DNA from: Histoplasma ohiense
Lineage: Eukaryota > Ascomycota > Eurotiomycetes > Onygenales > Ajellomycetaceae
Assembly (NCBI GenBank): GCA_017607445.1
Contig: JAEVHH010000004.1
Span: 4,092,001 to 4,156,000 of the forward strand
Direction: 5' to 3'
Length of the DNA stretch: 64,000 nt
A model generated the notes under the pieces. It was not told the DNA's origin and did no database searches. It saw only the letters and a program-made list of their open reading frames with translations. Positions within the stretch are counted from its first letter, which is position 1, and every line of letters starts with the position of its first letter. The position numbers and the translations under genes were made by a program. Positions 23,992 through 36,976 of the stretch are shown here, one piece after another.

Positions 23992-25399
23992 TTACGTCCG
24001 CGATCCAACATTTGTCGCCACGTTTTGCAAGTCATACAATTTACTACCTTCTGGGAAATCGTCCTCGGCGAGATCGAAATATCCCCCAGCACAATCCTCT
24101 TTTGAGACAACCGCGATTGACCGGCCATTGACGGTTGAATCGGAGGCGATTCTCAAGATTGCCTTGCAGGCATCACTTTCAGAGGCGAATTTCACGCCCT
24201 TTGATTTAAAGAAGGCGATTATTTCTTCAGTGTATGCGGGGGTTATGATGTAACTTTAGGATCCGTCAGAACAGTTCAAAATTATGACAGGATGGAGGGC
24301 GGTTGGCATAGGAATGCCACATCTCCATGTACAGCACAGGAACAGCATACATGAACAGCACCGTCTGTACATAAGTACATGTACATACCTTGGTGAAACC
24401 AAATTGACTCGAATCGAATCGATCCAAGCATTCCTACGAAGGGAACGCATCAGTGCTCTTACACCAAACTTTGACATCGAATATGTTGCGGAACCTGGTA
24501 AGTCAAGATAACCAGCAATACTACCAATCAAAATCAGACACCTATCACGGTCTGGCTCGAGTGGTTGGCGTCGAAAGTAGTGGATGGCTAGTTTTGCTGT
24601 GTATATTGTTCCCGTAAGGTTGACATCGAAGATGGTAGTGTCTGGCCTCGTGGGTGGAAGCGATGGGTCTGCAGGTTGTAAACGTTAACCCCCGAAGTCA
24701 CCCATGTGGCTATTTTTTGCAGCAATGCAACCATGAAACAATGCAGGGTCCAAATAATCGGGTAAAAGAAATGAAAATTGTCCTGACCTTCGCCGGCAAA
24801 GAGACCATCAGGACCAGGAATGCCGGCATTTGCTATGACAATGTCGCAGGATAGCCTCGGAGAATTGGCGACAGCAGCTTCGAACAGGCAAACTTGTTCC
24901 TCCCAGGAGCGCACATCGCATCGCACGAACCGCGCTTTTCTAAGATATTTATTTCCCCTCACTATCCATGTTTGACTGAGATCCTGGAGCAAATAGGGCT
25001 CAATAACATACCCAGCTAGTTCCGCAGCGAGTTTGAAACCAGCCTCCTCGTTCACATCGCCAAAAGTAACATAGGCACTGCCCGCGGGTTTCCGCTCAGG
25101 TTAAAAAAAAATACGCTTTCCTTCTTCCGTTCAAACCAGCTAGTTAGGAGATAAAACCCACCCAGCTTCAACGAAACGGTGTACGAACGCCTTGCCCAAT
25201 CCAGACGCACCTGTGAATCTCTTCTTATTAGCAAGTCGCATATTCGTCAACAACGAAAAGAATTGATAGACAGAAACACATAACTGGGGGGTCCAGTCTA
25301 AATACCTCCTGTCACGATGACACTCTTCCCTCTGAGGTTTTCGAGACATGGCAGAACGCTGCAATCGAGGACACTGTTTTTATACTGTGCGGAAGTCAT
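23992..25399 (-). CDS. Classical short-chain dehydrogenase/reductase
   Basis: Five exons (25399-25306, 25210-25162, 25077-24788, 24668-24389, 24253-23992) encode 324 residues. Joining restores the cofactor loop TGGASGLG at residues 30-37, a short DVNEEAG acidic turn after beta-2 that suggests NAD(H) preference, the ANAG motif, the catalytic serine near 194 in IGSIAG, and the active-site pair Y207 and K211 in YSMSK. The overall pattern is like 15-hydroxyprostaglandin-dehydrogenase-type SDRs. About 25 extra residues sit between the cofactor aspartate and the next strand, and the C-terminal tail after the substrate loop is long. The substrate is unknown. It reads toward SRP72 and has no pathway partner nearby. 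Confidence 0.9.
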
Positions 25400-28300
25400 T
25401 TTGTCCAACAGGAAGGATTCCTGGGGCCTGAGGCCGTAATGTGTGATTGAATATTGAAAAGTATCATCAGAAATCTGATGGTTGAACAGTAGTTGAAATA
25501 GGAATTCCTTGCCACTCGGACAAATTGTTGACGCATATCATCAAACTGCAAAAGGCAAAAATCCTCCAACTTTAGCCAAGTTAAGCCAACTTCTTCCATC
25601 AGTGTTTGGTGCATGCTTCAGTGAGGGGATATTTCTTGCCGCAGGAGCCAATTAAACTGCTCATTTTGTGCTGTGACTTCGCGAGCATTTAGCAGAAACC
25701 AGTCATTCTCGTATTTGACAACCGAAATATGCAAACGACACGTCCCTGTCTTGAAGGCGTAATTGATTAATACGGATGAAAAGCCGTTCTCGCTCAGTCC
25801 TCCCTTTTCCTAACATGTAAATAAGGACAAGATTATCAACATCACCGACCACCAATCTCCAAAACCCAGTGAGGTATCAAAAATTATAAAATGGCAGAGC
25901 GGCAAAGGCTGAAATAAAAAATAATAGATAAAAAGGATAACTATTATTACTTCGAATGGCTATTTCGAAGGACAAAGCGTTGGAGTCTCCAACAGTGCAT
26001 GGGAAAACTGAACCAGGGCTGTTAATCCTACCTCATGGACAAGAAAAAGTGAAGCCATATTTTCAAGAAATCATTGCTCTGTGTCCTGTAACAGATATGC
26101 CAGAACTTCAGAGTACCTAGTTATATAGCTATAGCTAGCCCTGGAGGGCACGGTTGACCAGGTGAACCTCAGATTGAAAGTTTCTTGACCGCCTTTGTGT
26201 ATCAATCACTTACTATTATTCTCATATAAATCCTATATAGAGACAAAAAGATATTATGTATCAAAATCTATAGATTATGATAATCCTTCACTCAACCGAT
26301 TTTAAAAGTGGAAAATTTAGAGATCTCGGGTAAAGGTTTTAATCTCAAGGCCGGCTCAGATTGCAGCTTGAAGACTAGCACACGAGAGCGGCCACTATGG
26401 AAGGGTGGATGGGACGTTGCCAGCGCAAAATTCCAGTTTCTCACAAGAAATTCACATGCGGTTCCCTCCCTCGTTCCGAAAGCCAACTTCATCCCTTTGA
26501 TGGGAGGACGTTGCTGGAAAAGGTATGTCTGGCGCATAGGAGATGCCCGTCTGAAATGTTGTCCTTGGCCTCCTAGGGACGACCATCAACCTAATTGAAT
26601 ACACCAGCGAGACCTCAGAGGACCAACGCAAACCCTGAATCTCATCACCTACTCCGAAAAACAAGGCATACCACCAGCCCTGTCGGAGGCCCACGGGCCT
26701 TAATGTGACGTTTTGCCCGTCAGCAGACAGACAACAAGCAAATGATCAACTTCGTCCCGGGCATGCGCAACCAACCACAACCAAATCCCAGCAAAAAATC
26801 TCCATTGTTCTCCGTGGAAGTATTGCACGTGGTATTATTTGGAACATGTGTGGAACCCTTGATCCGCTAAGGCTGGTTGGTCAGAACAGGGACCCTTGTC
26901 GAGTTGGAGGATTTTAGATGGACACCCATGAACTGCATGGAAATGCTTGCAATTGATCGTAGCACTCCCGTTTGAAAACATTACGCTGTATTCATCAATA
27001 GTGCTTCGGCTAATTTGAACTGGGTTCAACATGGATTTGAATACCACCATTAACGGGGTATTGGACCCTGGCCGACCAGGATATCAAAAGCCAGGAAGAA
27101 CGGAAGAATGGAAGAATTTAGGGCTGCGACTGATGGCTCGAAACATTTGTGTCGTCGTGGTTGTTTCATCAGCATGCTTTTTCGTCTTCGGCCCAGTGGA
27201 AAAGGTACGAGCAATGTTCCCTGCATTTGTTCCTGAACCATTGTTTAGTTACATCCCCACGGATACTTTGAAACACGGAAGCCCCACCACTGATTCGTTT
27301 CAGCTTCCATAGGTTGAAAATTTCGCAGGCAAATCAGGCGAGTGGGAGGCTAGATCAAAAGTGCAAACTGTCCTTCGAATTACAGTTGTGGAGGGGGTTG
27401 ACACCGTTGTAGCCATGTTGCCAGGTTAAGCTTCCACAAATGCCCGAAGGCGCGGCACTCGTAGGCTTTGCTAGAGCCAGCAAAGGATCCAGTTAGGCGG
27501 AACGAAATATGCTCACTCTTTCTGATCATCATGGGGGTTGCCTGATTCCTGATTCGTACGTTTGCTTACCGCAGATCCAAAGAAGAGAAGTCGAAAACAC
27601 GCCCACCAGGCCTGGATGACAGGGAATCAAAGCAGCACGCTCAGTTTCAATGACGGCGAGAAATGGTGAGGCGCTTGCCTGATCCCCAAGATTCACTTCG
27701 TACTTTTGAGTCGGAGGAAAATAGAGAAACTCCCTAAATCCCCACCTGTTCTCAGGCTTTGCTTCTCCTCACAACTCGAAGAATTTTTGACGATGAGAGC
27801 CAAAAGTTCAACGATTTTTTGGGTCGAAAGAAAACCTTCGTCAATAAATTCTAAAAACGCAACGGTGCGGCAAGCACTGGAAAGGAAACAGCTTTTGATG
27901 GCTCCTCGCACCTAGGATGTTCCCGAAGTGTTACTTACCTAGCCTTTCACGGTAAGAATAAAACTGAATGAAAAAATGGCGTCAGAAGGCTGGGGCTAGA
28001 TTCGCAAAACAAACGTGACAGCTGCATGACAGCTATCGGTGGAGCATGCATGACCTTGGCCAAATAGGAAGAACCACCTGGCATGACGGCGGCGAAGAAA
28101 AATACAGTTTCCAACATTCTGTCAGCGTCAGTCGGAGCTCGCCATTTTTGGCCAAGAATGTCCCACTCAGCTCGAAATTCCGAGACATTTTGGAGTTCCA
28201 GGAACGGTGGGAATGGTGTGGTACGAGGTGTGGTTCGCCACGGGATATCGGCCTCGACTTCATGAGATGTGCATTATGAAGAGGCCTGAGCACTGTCTCT

Positions 28301-31300
28301 GCAGAATGCAGGCGGATGCTGTACATGTCATAATACGTATCAAACAATTATCCATCACGGAATAAAGCCAAAAGGATGCTGCTCATCGAGGTATGTCACG
28401 AGCCCAGTCGGGCTTCCAGAACAAGCCAATAGACGTGCTGTCACTGACGCAAGAGCAGGGAGCATTGTCCCTTGTGCAATCGTCGATAGCGTCTGCAAGA
28501 AGTGGATACGCAGTGCTCCAGTCGTGGCTTTGCACCAGCCGGGCATGCGCTAATGGCTAGGCCATAAAGCGAGGAGGCGGCTGGCTGACACCTAGACTTT
28601 GTGATGGCTTGGGGCCAATACTACGGAGTAGTTCCCCATTCAATTACCCAAACAACGCTGTGCAATAACTATTTTGATTAACTCTCTTGACTGATCAAAG
28701 AAAATAAAGTCTGGAACTGAGAATGGACGAGAGAAAACACATTTATTCTTCAGCGCCAATCAATCGAAGTATTCATTTACTTCGGTTGTCACTCATCACA
28801 ATCCTCTGCCTAATCTGATTTATACCTTACCTTGAATATTCGCTGCTTCATAATGACCATAAATTCTAAATTCTCAATTGATTCAAACCTGACCTTCATA
28901 TTTTCATCGACACATTCAGTCATTCTTTTACGGTTTTAAATATGATATCAAGCATCACCATCTCTCCAACACTCCGGTAATGGCAATATTTGTGGTTATA
29001 AAGCAGCCACCAGGAGCAAAGCGTAACCAAAATAGAACAGCTGGCTTAAAAGAGCGCTCGCCTGCAACTGTGGCCTACCATTTGTAGGGCGAGTGGTTGC
29101 CCATGACAGTTCCAGCTGTCATCATCCGGTCACACAGAGGCTGCGGGCGGGCTCAAGCATATACGTACAGTACATAGTAGATTTCCTTTTCGTGGCTGAA
29201 GTGCCTGGATCCTCGGGGCTTAACATGATAGCATTTGCAGGTTTGGGAGGCAGTTGTAAATGACAAGCAGCACACCATCTGTGACTGGGCCGTACAGCGT
29301 TTGACAGCGTTTGACAGAATAGGCACTAATAGTGTCCATGAGCCCGTAACAAATATATCCGAGTGTTCCAATAGCCTCGAGCTTCTTAACAGCTGATTGA
29401 GATCTGTTCAAAATTGAAGATACAGAGAGGATATACTTATCTCTCTTAAAAAGATTTGATCAAGTCGCTGATCTTTATATTAATATTAATCCACGACACT
29501 CATTTCATGATCCGGAAAAGGTATACGGAATTAATTGCCATAGTTTGATCCACACATTTTCGATCAAACTGCATTGCTTTTCCCTTGTCTATCCTTAGGC
29601 TTGAGTCTTGAAATAGACCTTTCAGTAATTTTTAAAAACGGTGAAGATGATGCTCCTGAAGGTAAAACCATGCAGTATTATAGAAGTGCTGATAGTCAGA
29701 TTTTGAACATGATTGGATACTTCAAGAGACTGTCACAACTGACATAAATTCGTGTCCATCACAAAATAAAAACTGGGAACGTCTATCAGCGTATATAGAC
29801 ACAGTTAACATGTAATCAATAGTGACATAAAGATGAAGGACTTCCTGAACAAGCACAGGGGGGCACTTCAAGCCTTATTAACCTGGTTAGGTGCATTTTA
29901 TGGGTTTCCGGAGGATGCTGTCGGATGCAGAAGGCTTGCAGACACACAGGGGCGCCAGTTCAACAAATGCAGTACGGAGTAAATCATCTTGAACTATATG
30001 CCGGGAATCCCTGTCGAATATGCCGCTGTCTCTTTTCAAGGCGAGATCCCTCGATTGAGGATTGAGCTGAAAATCTGGGCAAATTGATCGAACATCGCAA
30101 ACAAAAAAAATACTGATTATTACTCGTCTTATCCACCCTTTGAGATTGGCAAATTACGCAAAAGTATCCGTATCTCGCTCTTATTTTCGAATTGAACTCT
30201 TGACGCATCTCCGTGGCTACAATCAGTTGGGCTGGAACCAAGCCAAACAAGGATATAATGGGCTGCATTCCTCGGTCTCAAAATTGTGGCCCTCCTGTGT
30301 ATATCACTGTCTAAGGAATCCCCTTGCATTCGACCTCAGAACGCAACTTATTCCATAGGAGCAACAGCGATTGGACCTCGATGTCAAACCTTCTCTGAAT
30401 CAGTATTCTAGACGAAATCCAGTCCTGGTGGGAAGAAAAGGAAAAAGGAAAACCTATTCACAAATTTTGATTCAGCTTGAAGTCAAATCAAGACAAACCA
30501 TAATGCCCCTTGGCTCCGATAGCATCAGAAAAACAGGGATTGATTGCCCCGTTCCGAGTTTCGAGACAATTACACATCAGAAATGCCTTGGAGAATCACC
30601 GTTTCTCTCAGTTCCAACTTATGCGAAGCCATTGGGGAAGCCAGTTTGACATTGATGGATCCAGAACTGTGTATTGACAATCATGCAAGTTTTGAAGCTT
30701 ATTTCTTGAATATGGGAATTTTCAGGGACTTGGAAGCCAGCACAAAGGACCAAAAAAAGAAAAGAAATCACGCAACCAACCCCCTTGTCTCAGATCATCA
30801 ATTTTTTTTTTTTTTTTCGCTTCCATGGCATTGTTCTTTAAGCTTTTGCCTGGCCATTCCTTGAAACACTGGAATCCCCAGGAAACAGCACCATTTTATC
30901 GCAAGGGGGCCTGGCGGAAAGCATACGGAGCAACATAAGAAAGCCAAAAGCACCCAAGAAACGTACTACGGAAGGGATTGAAGGCAAAAACGAAGTCTTG
31001 CGATTTGTTCCTGACCCAAAAATAAGAATGCATTGCTCTAAAACAACTGCCCAGTGGATGAAAACAGAGCCTTGCAACTGGTGACATCGATGACACCCCT
31101 CATGTCGAAATCAATGATATATGTCTCTCTGCCTTGGATGCCATACACTAGGGCGGTGTCAGCCACTCTGCAGCGACGACGGCGCTTTGGACAGGTCATC
31201 AAGAAGCCTTGGTGTGTGTGTCCTAGCGGCAGTCACTAGTGGGGAAGAAACAAGATGTGGGGATCGAAGTGGATTCTTTGGCCCACCCTGTGGGCCTGAC

Positions 31301-33000
31301 ATGCCCTTGGTTCAAAACGAACGTGCGATGAAGCACTGGTCCATCTGTGCCGCCAGCCGCCGAGCGGCGAGCAAGTGATCGAATGTGGAGAATGTCACGA
31401 TGACCAAGAGCAGCAGACTTCGAGGGGCCGAAATGTTTCCCAACTCGTACCGGTCCCAGAGAATTCTTGTGGTTCGAAATCCAGGTGAGCTGACGTACCC
31501 ACTTCAAAGAGGATACTTTGGATACCGGGAAGTATAATATCCTGCCCAGGTACCGTCCAGGGCATGCCTTTGTTTGCTCTCCCAACTCTTTGTGATTTTT
31601 ACGTCTTGGCTGAAGAGGTGGAAGGTGTTCTGCGCATATCAACCTTGGCAAACGAACTGAGCTTCTACACCTTCGTAAAAAAGGGATACACACGCGGATA
31701 CGAAACACATGTAAACTACTCCAAATATAAATAACTTACACCACCTTTTAGCGGTCAATAATAGTAGTCTGGTCATGAGGTGGGCAACCGGAATTGGGCG
31801 ATGGTCTTTTTTTATCTTCCCAAGCCGCCTATTTTTGAGAGACAATCATAGTGGCGCCTCAAGTTTCTGGGCTCAGTGGGCTGTTTGTTAGCGTCCCCTG
31901 TGGTGGGTAAACTTTGTGTGAATGGGAGCAACCATTTCCAGCCGGCTAAACGGTGATCTCAAATTGGTGATTGGCGTTCGGGATTTCTCTTTGCTGCGAA
32001 AGACCGCCTGCTTGAAATGCAGCTGATGAAAGTGTGCTGGGTTTGGACAGGAGCAGCAACTCGGTGTCTTTGCAGGTTTCAAACCTCTCGCCCGAAAATC
32101 GAAGGGTTACAATAAAAACCATAGAAAAAGAAAAGAAAAAGAAAATCGCAGCGACCAAAAATGCTCTTTATGGAATGAATGACCACTGCAGACCAAATGA
32201 GCAGCAACCGTATGGGAGCACCCATCTTCCCTGATATCCATCACAGGATGCCCCCGAGGAATCTGGAGCGGGCCACATGGTACACTTGCATAAACCAGCT
32301 GCCGAAGCCAGGCTCGTTTGTATCCTGTTTATTTCTGAAAGAGCAAAAACAGGAACCAAGCAATTTGTTTCATGCATCAGATGGGTAAATTAGAACGAAG
32401 AAACTGATATATTTCACGACGTATTTCGAGGGTCTTTGATAGTCAACGAATAGTGGCACGATAGTCATACAGAAATAAATAAAAATAAATAAAAATCATG
32501 TATCCCAGGCAACTGGTGAGTTGCGGGCAGGTTGCCCATGCCTGTAACCAATAAACCACGCGATGAGGATAACAGAACAAATTGGTACCTAGAAAGAGGG
32601 GAAAGATTGAATATTGACAAGCTAAAATTCCCACACCCAGTATATAAAACGACTCTTATAACCTTTTATAGAAAAGAGCTGCATGAAAAGGAGGAAACGG
32701 AATCAGGTTCATGCCGACGCCTTTTTTTATTCGAAATATCGAACGCCGGTAAATGTAATAATAGCTCCTCCCAATTTTTATCAATGACAGAAGCGTGCAG
32801 CACCGCCGAGAGAAGTAACAAGAATTAACTTGGAAAAAGAAAACGAAGAGAAGTTAATCCTGGCTCGTAAGAAATATATGAGACACGTTTTGGTCAACGC
32901 TGAAGGAGAAAGGCCGAAAATGTAGGAGGCACCAAAGCCATCCATAAATTAAAAAACGTATACTTTTTGTTTCGTGGCGTAAATATCATTAATTATGCGG
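25400..33000. other. Long gene-poor tract downstream of the homeobox gene
   Basis: For 7.6 kb I find only short, unrelated open frames on both strands and no family signature. It contains TACGGAGTA at 28622-28630 and 29973-29981 and GTACAGTAC at 29165-29173. I see no long terminal repeats, transposase or reverse transcriptase motifs. It may hold untranslated or non-coding transcripts, old degraded elements, or regulatory sequence for the homeobox gene. Confidence 0.5.
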
Positions 33001-34181
33001 TCACACACTGGAGGGTGAAGAAGTCGGCTCATTGTCGCTCAGCGGAGATTGCCGAAGTCCGCTTCGACCTGATTCGGACGCTCGAGCTTGATTTCGAAGT
33101 GCGGGCAATTGGCGACGTCTGGCGTTAATAAACCAGTTACTTATCTGCAGTAAATGTTAGTTTACAAATTGTACTCAGCTTCACTAAGAGTGAGAACAGA
33201 ACTGTACGCGAATATTACCTGGCTAATGGTTAAACCGGTTCTACTAATGAACATTTGCTTGTCCTCTTCACTAGGGTAAGGGTGATCAAGATGTTCATGG
33301 AACCAAGCTCGAAGTACGTCGGTTACCGACTTCGGTAGATTTCCTCTTCGCTTTTTATTCTTCGAGTCTATCGGTTCTGTTTGAGTCACGAAACTTTGAT
33401 CATGAAAACCGCCAGGGGAAATTGGGGAGTAATCAAGCTCGGGCCTAAACGATTGAGGGTAAGATCCATATCGTGGGCTTTCATATTGGTGATTGAGTTT
33501 CATGGGTTCAGAAGGTAAAAGGGAGTTTGCCGGGATGACATGTAATGGTTGGCATCCCGTAAAATGTGAATCTGGAGGCCTTGAGCTAAATGATGGGCTC
33601 TCTCGAGTAGGGGAGTAATGGTATTCTGAAAAGTTGTTGGGTTGAGCTCCTCTAGTGTAAAGACTTCTGTTTGCAGGAAAAGAATGAATGTCGTTTATGG
33701 GTGGCAGTGCTGCCGCAGAATTAACGCGAGAACTTGGAATTGTGGATGATGGGCTGTTGGTATCAGAGGCATGTCGTTTGAGAGGTGCAACGCCCCCTTG
33801 GGGTTGATATTTGGGGAACCTCTCGGTCCGGCTAGGATATTCCTCATAACTGTCGAATTTAGTTACTGGCTGCGAGCGTGAAAGATTGGCTCCTAGAATC
33901 GATCGGGGATGAACAGGAGATGAAACATGTGACGAGGACCCTTGTTGATGGGGTGTTGTTGGAGATAGATATGGCGTTGAGTCTATCTCTTCATGAAGAT
34001 ATTGTGGAAGAAGCTGGGGCAGACAAATATCAGTATTCGGAATGTAAATAATAGGATTGTGTCAGCTACCTACATCTCTGAATGGCGGGAGAGTTTGTGT
34101 TTGCCCGCCTGTCCTGAACTCGTTTGAATACGATACAACCATATTGTTCGACTCCTCTACTGTTTTTGCCTTGCGGAACAT
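33001..34181 (-). CDS. TALE-class homeodomain transcription factor
   Basis: Three exons (34181-34074, 34013-33219, 33144-33001) encode 348 residues. The homeodomain at about residues 256-315 is split by the second intron, and joining yields TISQISNWFINARRRQLP. The three-residue loop extension is visible as HLDHPYPSEEDK, and the recognition helix has WFINARRR, both diagnostic of TALE proteins (PBX, KNOX, fungal homologues). A basic KKRRGNLPK stretch precedes helix 1 and may be the nuclear signal. About 250 N-terminal residues are Ser/Pro-rich and disordered, and only about 30 residues follow the domain. The open frame around 33503-33162 alone understates the gene. The start is the first Met after an in-frame stop, with a second Met 13 codons on. 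An upstream exon cannot be excluded. It binds DNA as a regulator, probably developmental by family analogy. Confidence 0.88.
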
Positions 34182-36944
34182 GCGGATGTCTAAACGGTCG
34201 ATAACTCAGTTTATCCCCCAGCTTTTAAAGTCAACGGAAACTATGTTGGACAGGAATAGGTTACGTCAAGATGGCCTACAGTGCTGGCCAGTCGGGCGTT
34301 AGACAAGAAATAGGAGGCAGCCGCCATTCGGAGTTATGAATCATGCGGACAGCAATCGAATTGCAGTGTGCAGGATCAAAACAGGAAATGTTCTGGTAGG
34401 GTTGGTCTAGATCAAAAGCGAGAGAGTAAAAGCGACCAAGAAGAGAAGATTAGCTGCTACTTTGGCACCATCACGGGAGCTTTTGACACAGCATTGTTTT
34501 TTGGAAGGCGTGGAGTAAACCCGGTGGTCTTGGAGACCATACCTCCATTTGGGGAGCCAGACCCAATACTATTGCTGAGATTTACGTGGGTAAAAAAAAT
34601 GGGTGCGAGAATTGGCTCTCATTCGGCAGAAATAAGGGCGAGACTACTGTGCCTGTCAAATGGGAGATCTATCTGCAACATCTGACCACGCACACCTCGA
34701 CGAAATGATCCGTGAGCCAAAAAGCAAAGACGACGATCATGCTAAGACTATTACAGCTTTCCAAGGCGAGAGGGGTAACAAGACGAATCGGGTACCATAA
34801 GAGTAAGATTCTTAAGGTTGAGTTGACAGTCGATGGGGTCAGGGATTTGATGCTGGGTTGCAGAATGATGTGCAAGGTAGCGCATCCAATCGACACTGAT
34901 GCTCCCAAAAAAAATTTGGATAAACCGCGCTAATCAATGAAGCCACGACGGGACGATTCGTGCCCTCGGTGGGTCAAATCGGATGGCACTTCCCTGGGAG
35001 AGTAATCTGAGGACCAGATTGAAAACGCAACGCCGTGTCCTCCCGCCGAGGACCGAGATAGCATGGAAAAGAAAACGTCCTCATATTTCTCGTGGCCCAT
35101 GCTCAACCTCAAATGTAAATTAACATGGCAGCTGAAATGGCTCACTTGGTTTTGCAATGAGTAGCGTGAATTTATCCCTGGTTTTCCAACATGTTTGGAT
35201 TTCTTGTGCCTTGATTCCTCGGATCCAGGTTCTGAAATCTCGAAACGTCTAGTGAGGAGTTACGCAATAGCGTGAGCCCCAGTGCATGGAGATTGGGCGG
35301 AGCATGCGGGCGCTGAAGGCTGTCGCTGTATCCAGATTTGCTTATGTTATGACGAACCCACAAGGTTGAGATGTGCTATGCATGATAGGCCAGATATCCA
35401 TCAGCGAATGATATTGCTCCGAGTTACACTCGAGGGCCGTCCCTGATCCAGGCCAGGTCGTACCAACGTTGGAAAAAATGACCCTTGAGGCCGCCGTTGT
35501 ATGAATTTGCATCAAGTGAAAGGCTCACATCTTAGTTCGACAAGTTAGCGGGGGAGGTTTGGAATGAACTTAGTCTGTATTAGTTTCGAACTCAAATGCC
35601 TGTCCAGGCTGCCCAAGTTTTCTGCAAAAAAAGGAATGGAAAAAGAAACCTCAGGGCATATCATTATTTCGAACCGGTTTTGCTCCAACTCGAAAAAGGT
35701 ACAGGCGGTACAAACCCATAGTTAAAAGAAGAGTCCAGTGCACCGAACCCCATCGATCCGGGCTGAGGTTGTTGACCGGAAGCACGCATAGATCTGCGTA
35801 AATGTATTATTATCCTATGCAGCATTCCGGTACGCTAAGCCAGTTTTTTGTATGTATCTTGTCTCACAGTGAAAGTTCCTTTCTTTTCTTTTTTCTCCTC
35901 GCCCTCCAGACCCACCGACCGAATAAATCCCTCGAAGACCGTCGGACAGAGCAAACCTAGACATCTCCACCAATGATAATGCGTATGGAGTTATGGGGGC
36001 TTTACAAGCGCCTGGTTCTTTCTCTGGTCATACAGACTGGGCTTCAGGGGCTGTGTTGCAATGACGTCCATGAGGGAATCAACGCGAGGGCAGAGAATGA
36101 CCCGAAATCACATCTGTGATGTGGACATGTTAACCTGAACCTCCCGAGGTCGTTCGGGGTAATTCTGCTAGCTTGTCCAGTCCCCAGGTGGAAGGCGTTG
36201 ATCAAAAGATTCCATGCCGTTTCTGTCAACTTAGCCTTCGCTTGAATGATAGGTATCTGTCGAAATGCTACACAAACCCTCGAGGGCCCCGATGCATAGC
36301 AAAGTTCCCTCAAAAGGCTGATAAATCGAAGATACACGGGCAGGCATGAAGGATTCCTTCAACATTACTGTCCTGCAGCAGAACTTGACAGCAGCAGACT
36401 GACAGAGGGGCGATCCTCTGTCTGTGGTTGTTCCTGCGAAACTATGAGCCAGACAATACAAATTAATACGATCTGGTCTGGCGCACGTTTTCCCCGGGTT
36501 GCATATCCATAACTCATTTTTCTCCGTTTCTCGATTTAGAACGGCGTTCCAAGCCAGCTCTTTTACTGAGCAGACAGACGGGTTTAGCATGACAGGATAC
36601 TCAAACGACCAAGACCTACGCGTGACGACGTTGCAGCTACCGGCATTGGGATGCCCCAGGTGGCAGCTGTCTCGAATCCCAGCCATCCCTCTTGTCCAAT
36701 GCTTCCGTACGTCAATTCTCCGGGCGAACAAAACCGGCCAGAAACAGCATCTGACAGACTGCGTCAAGGATGATGCCGGTGATTGCTCTGGATAGATGTG
36801 ATGGACAAGGGAATGGTGTTTTTTTTCTTTTCTTTTCTTTTTTTTTCTTTTGGTTTGGCCTCCCTTGTGTACCGTTGACGTCCGAAACTTCCCAAGATGG
36901 GACGAGGGCAACCAACTCGTGTATCCCAAATCGCAATCACACGT

Positions 36945-36976
36945 CCACAACCACAACCACAACCACAACCACAACA
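36945..36976. repeat. (CCACAA)n hexanucleotide repeat
   Basis: About five units of CCACAA lie in non-coding sequence. The leucine/tryptophan-rich frame on the other strand is a shadow of this repeat. Confidence 0.9.

Noticed and set aside
31223..31708. 161-residue minus-strand frame in the gene-poor tract
   Set aside because: No family resemblance, no consistent splice context, and composition like surrounding non-coding sequence.
36231..36974. 247-residue minus-strand frame starting with a Trp/Leu repeat
   Set aside because: The start is a shadow of the (CCACAA)n repeat and the rest has no domain, no splice partners and no compositional sign of coding.
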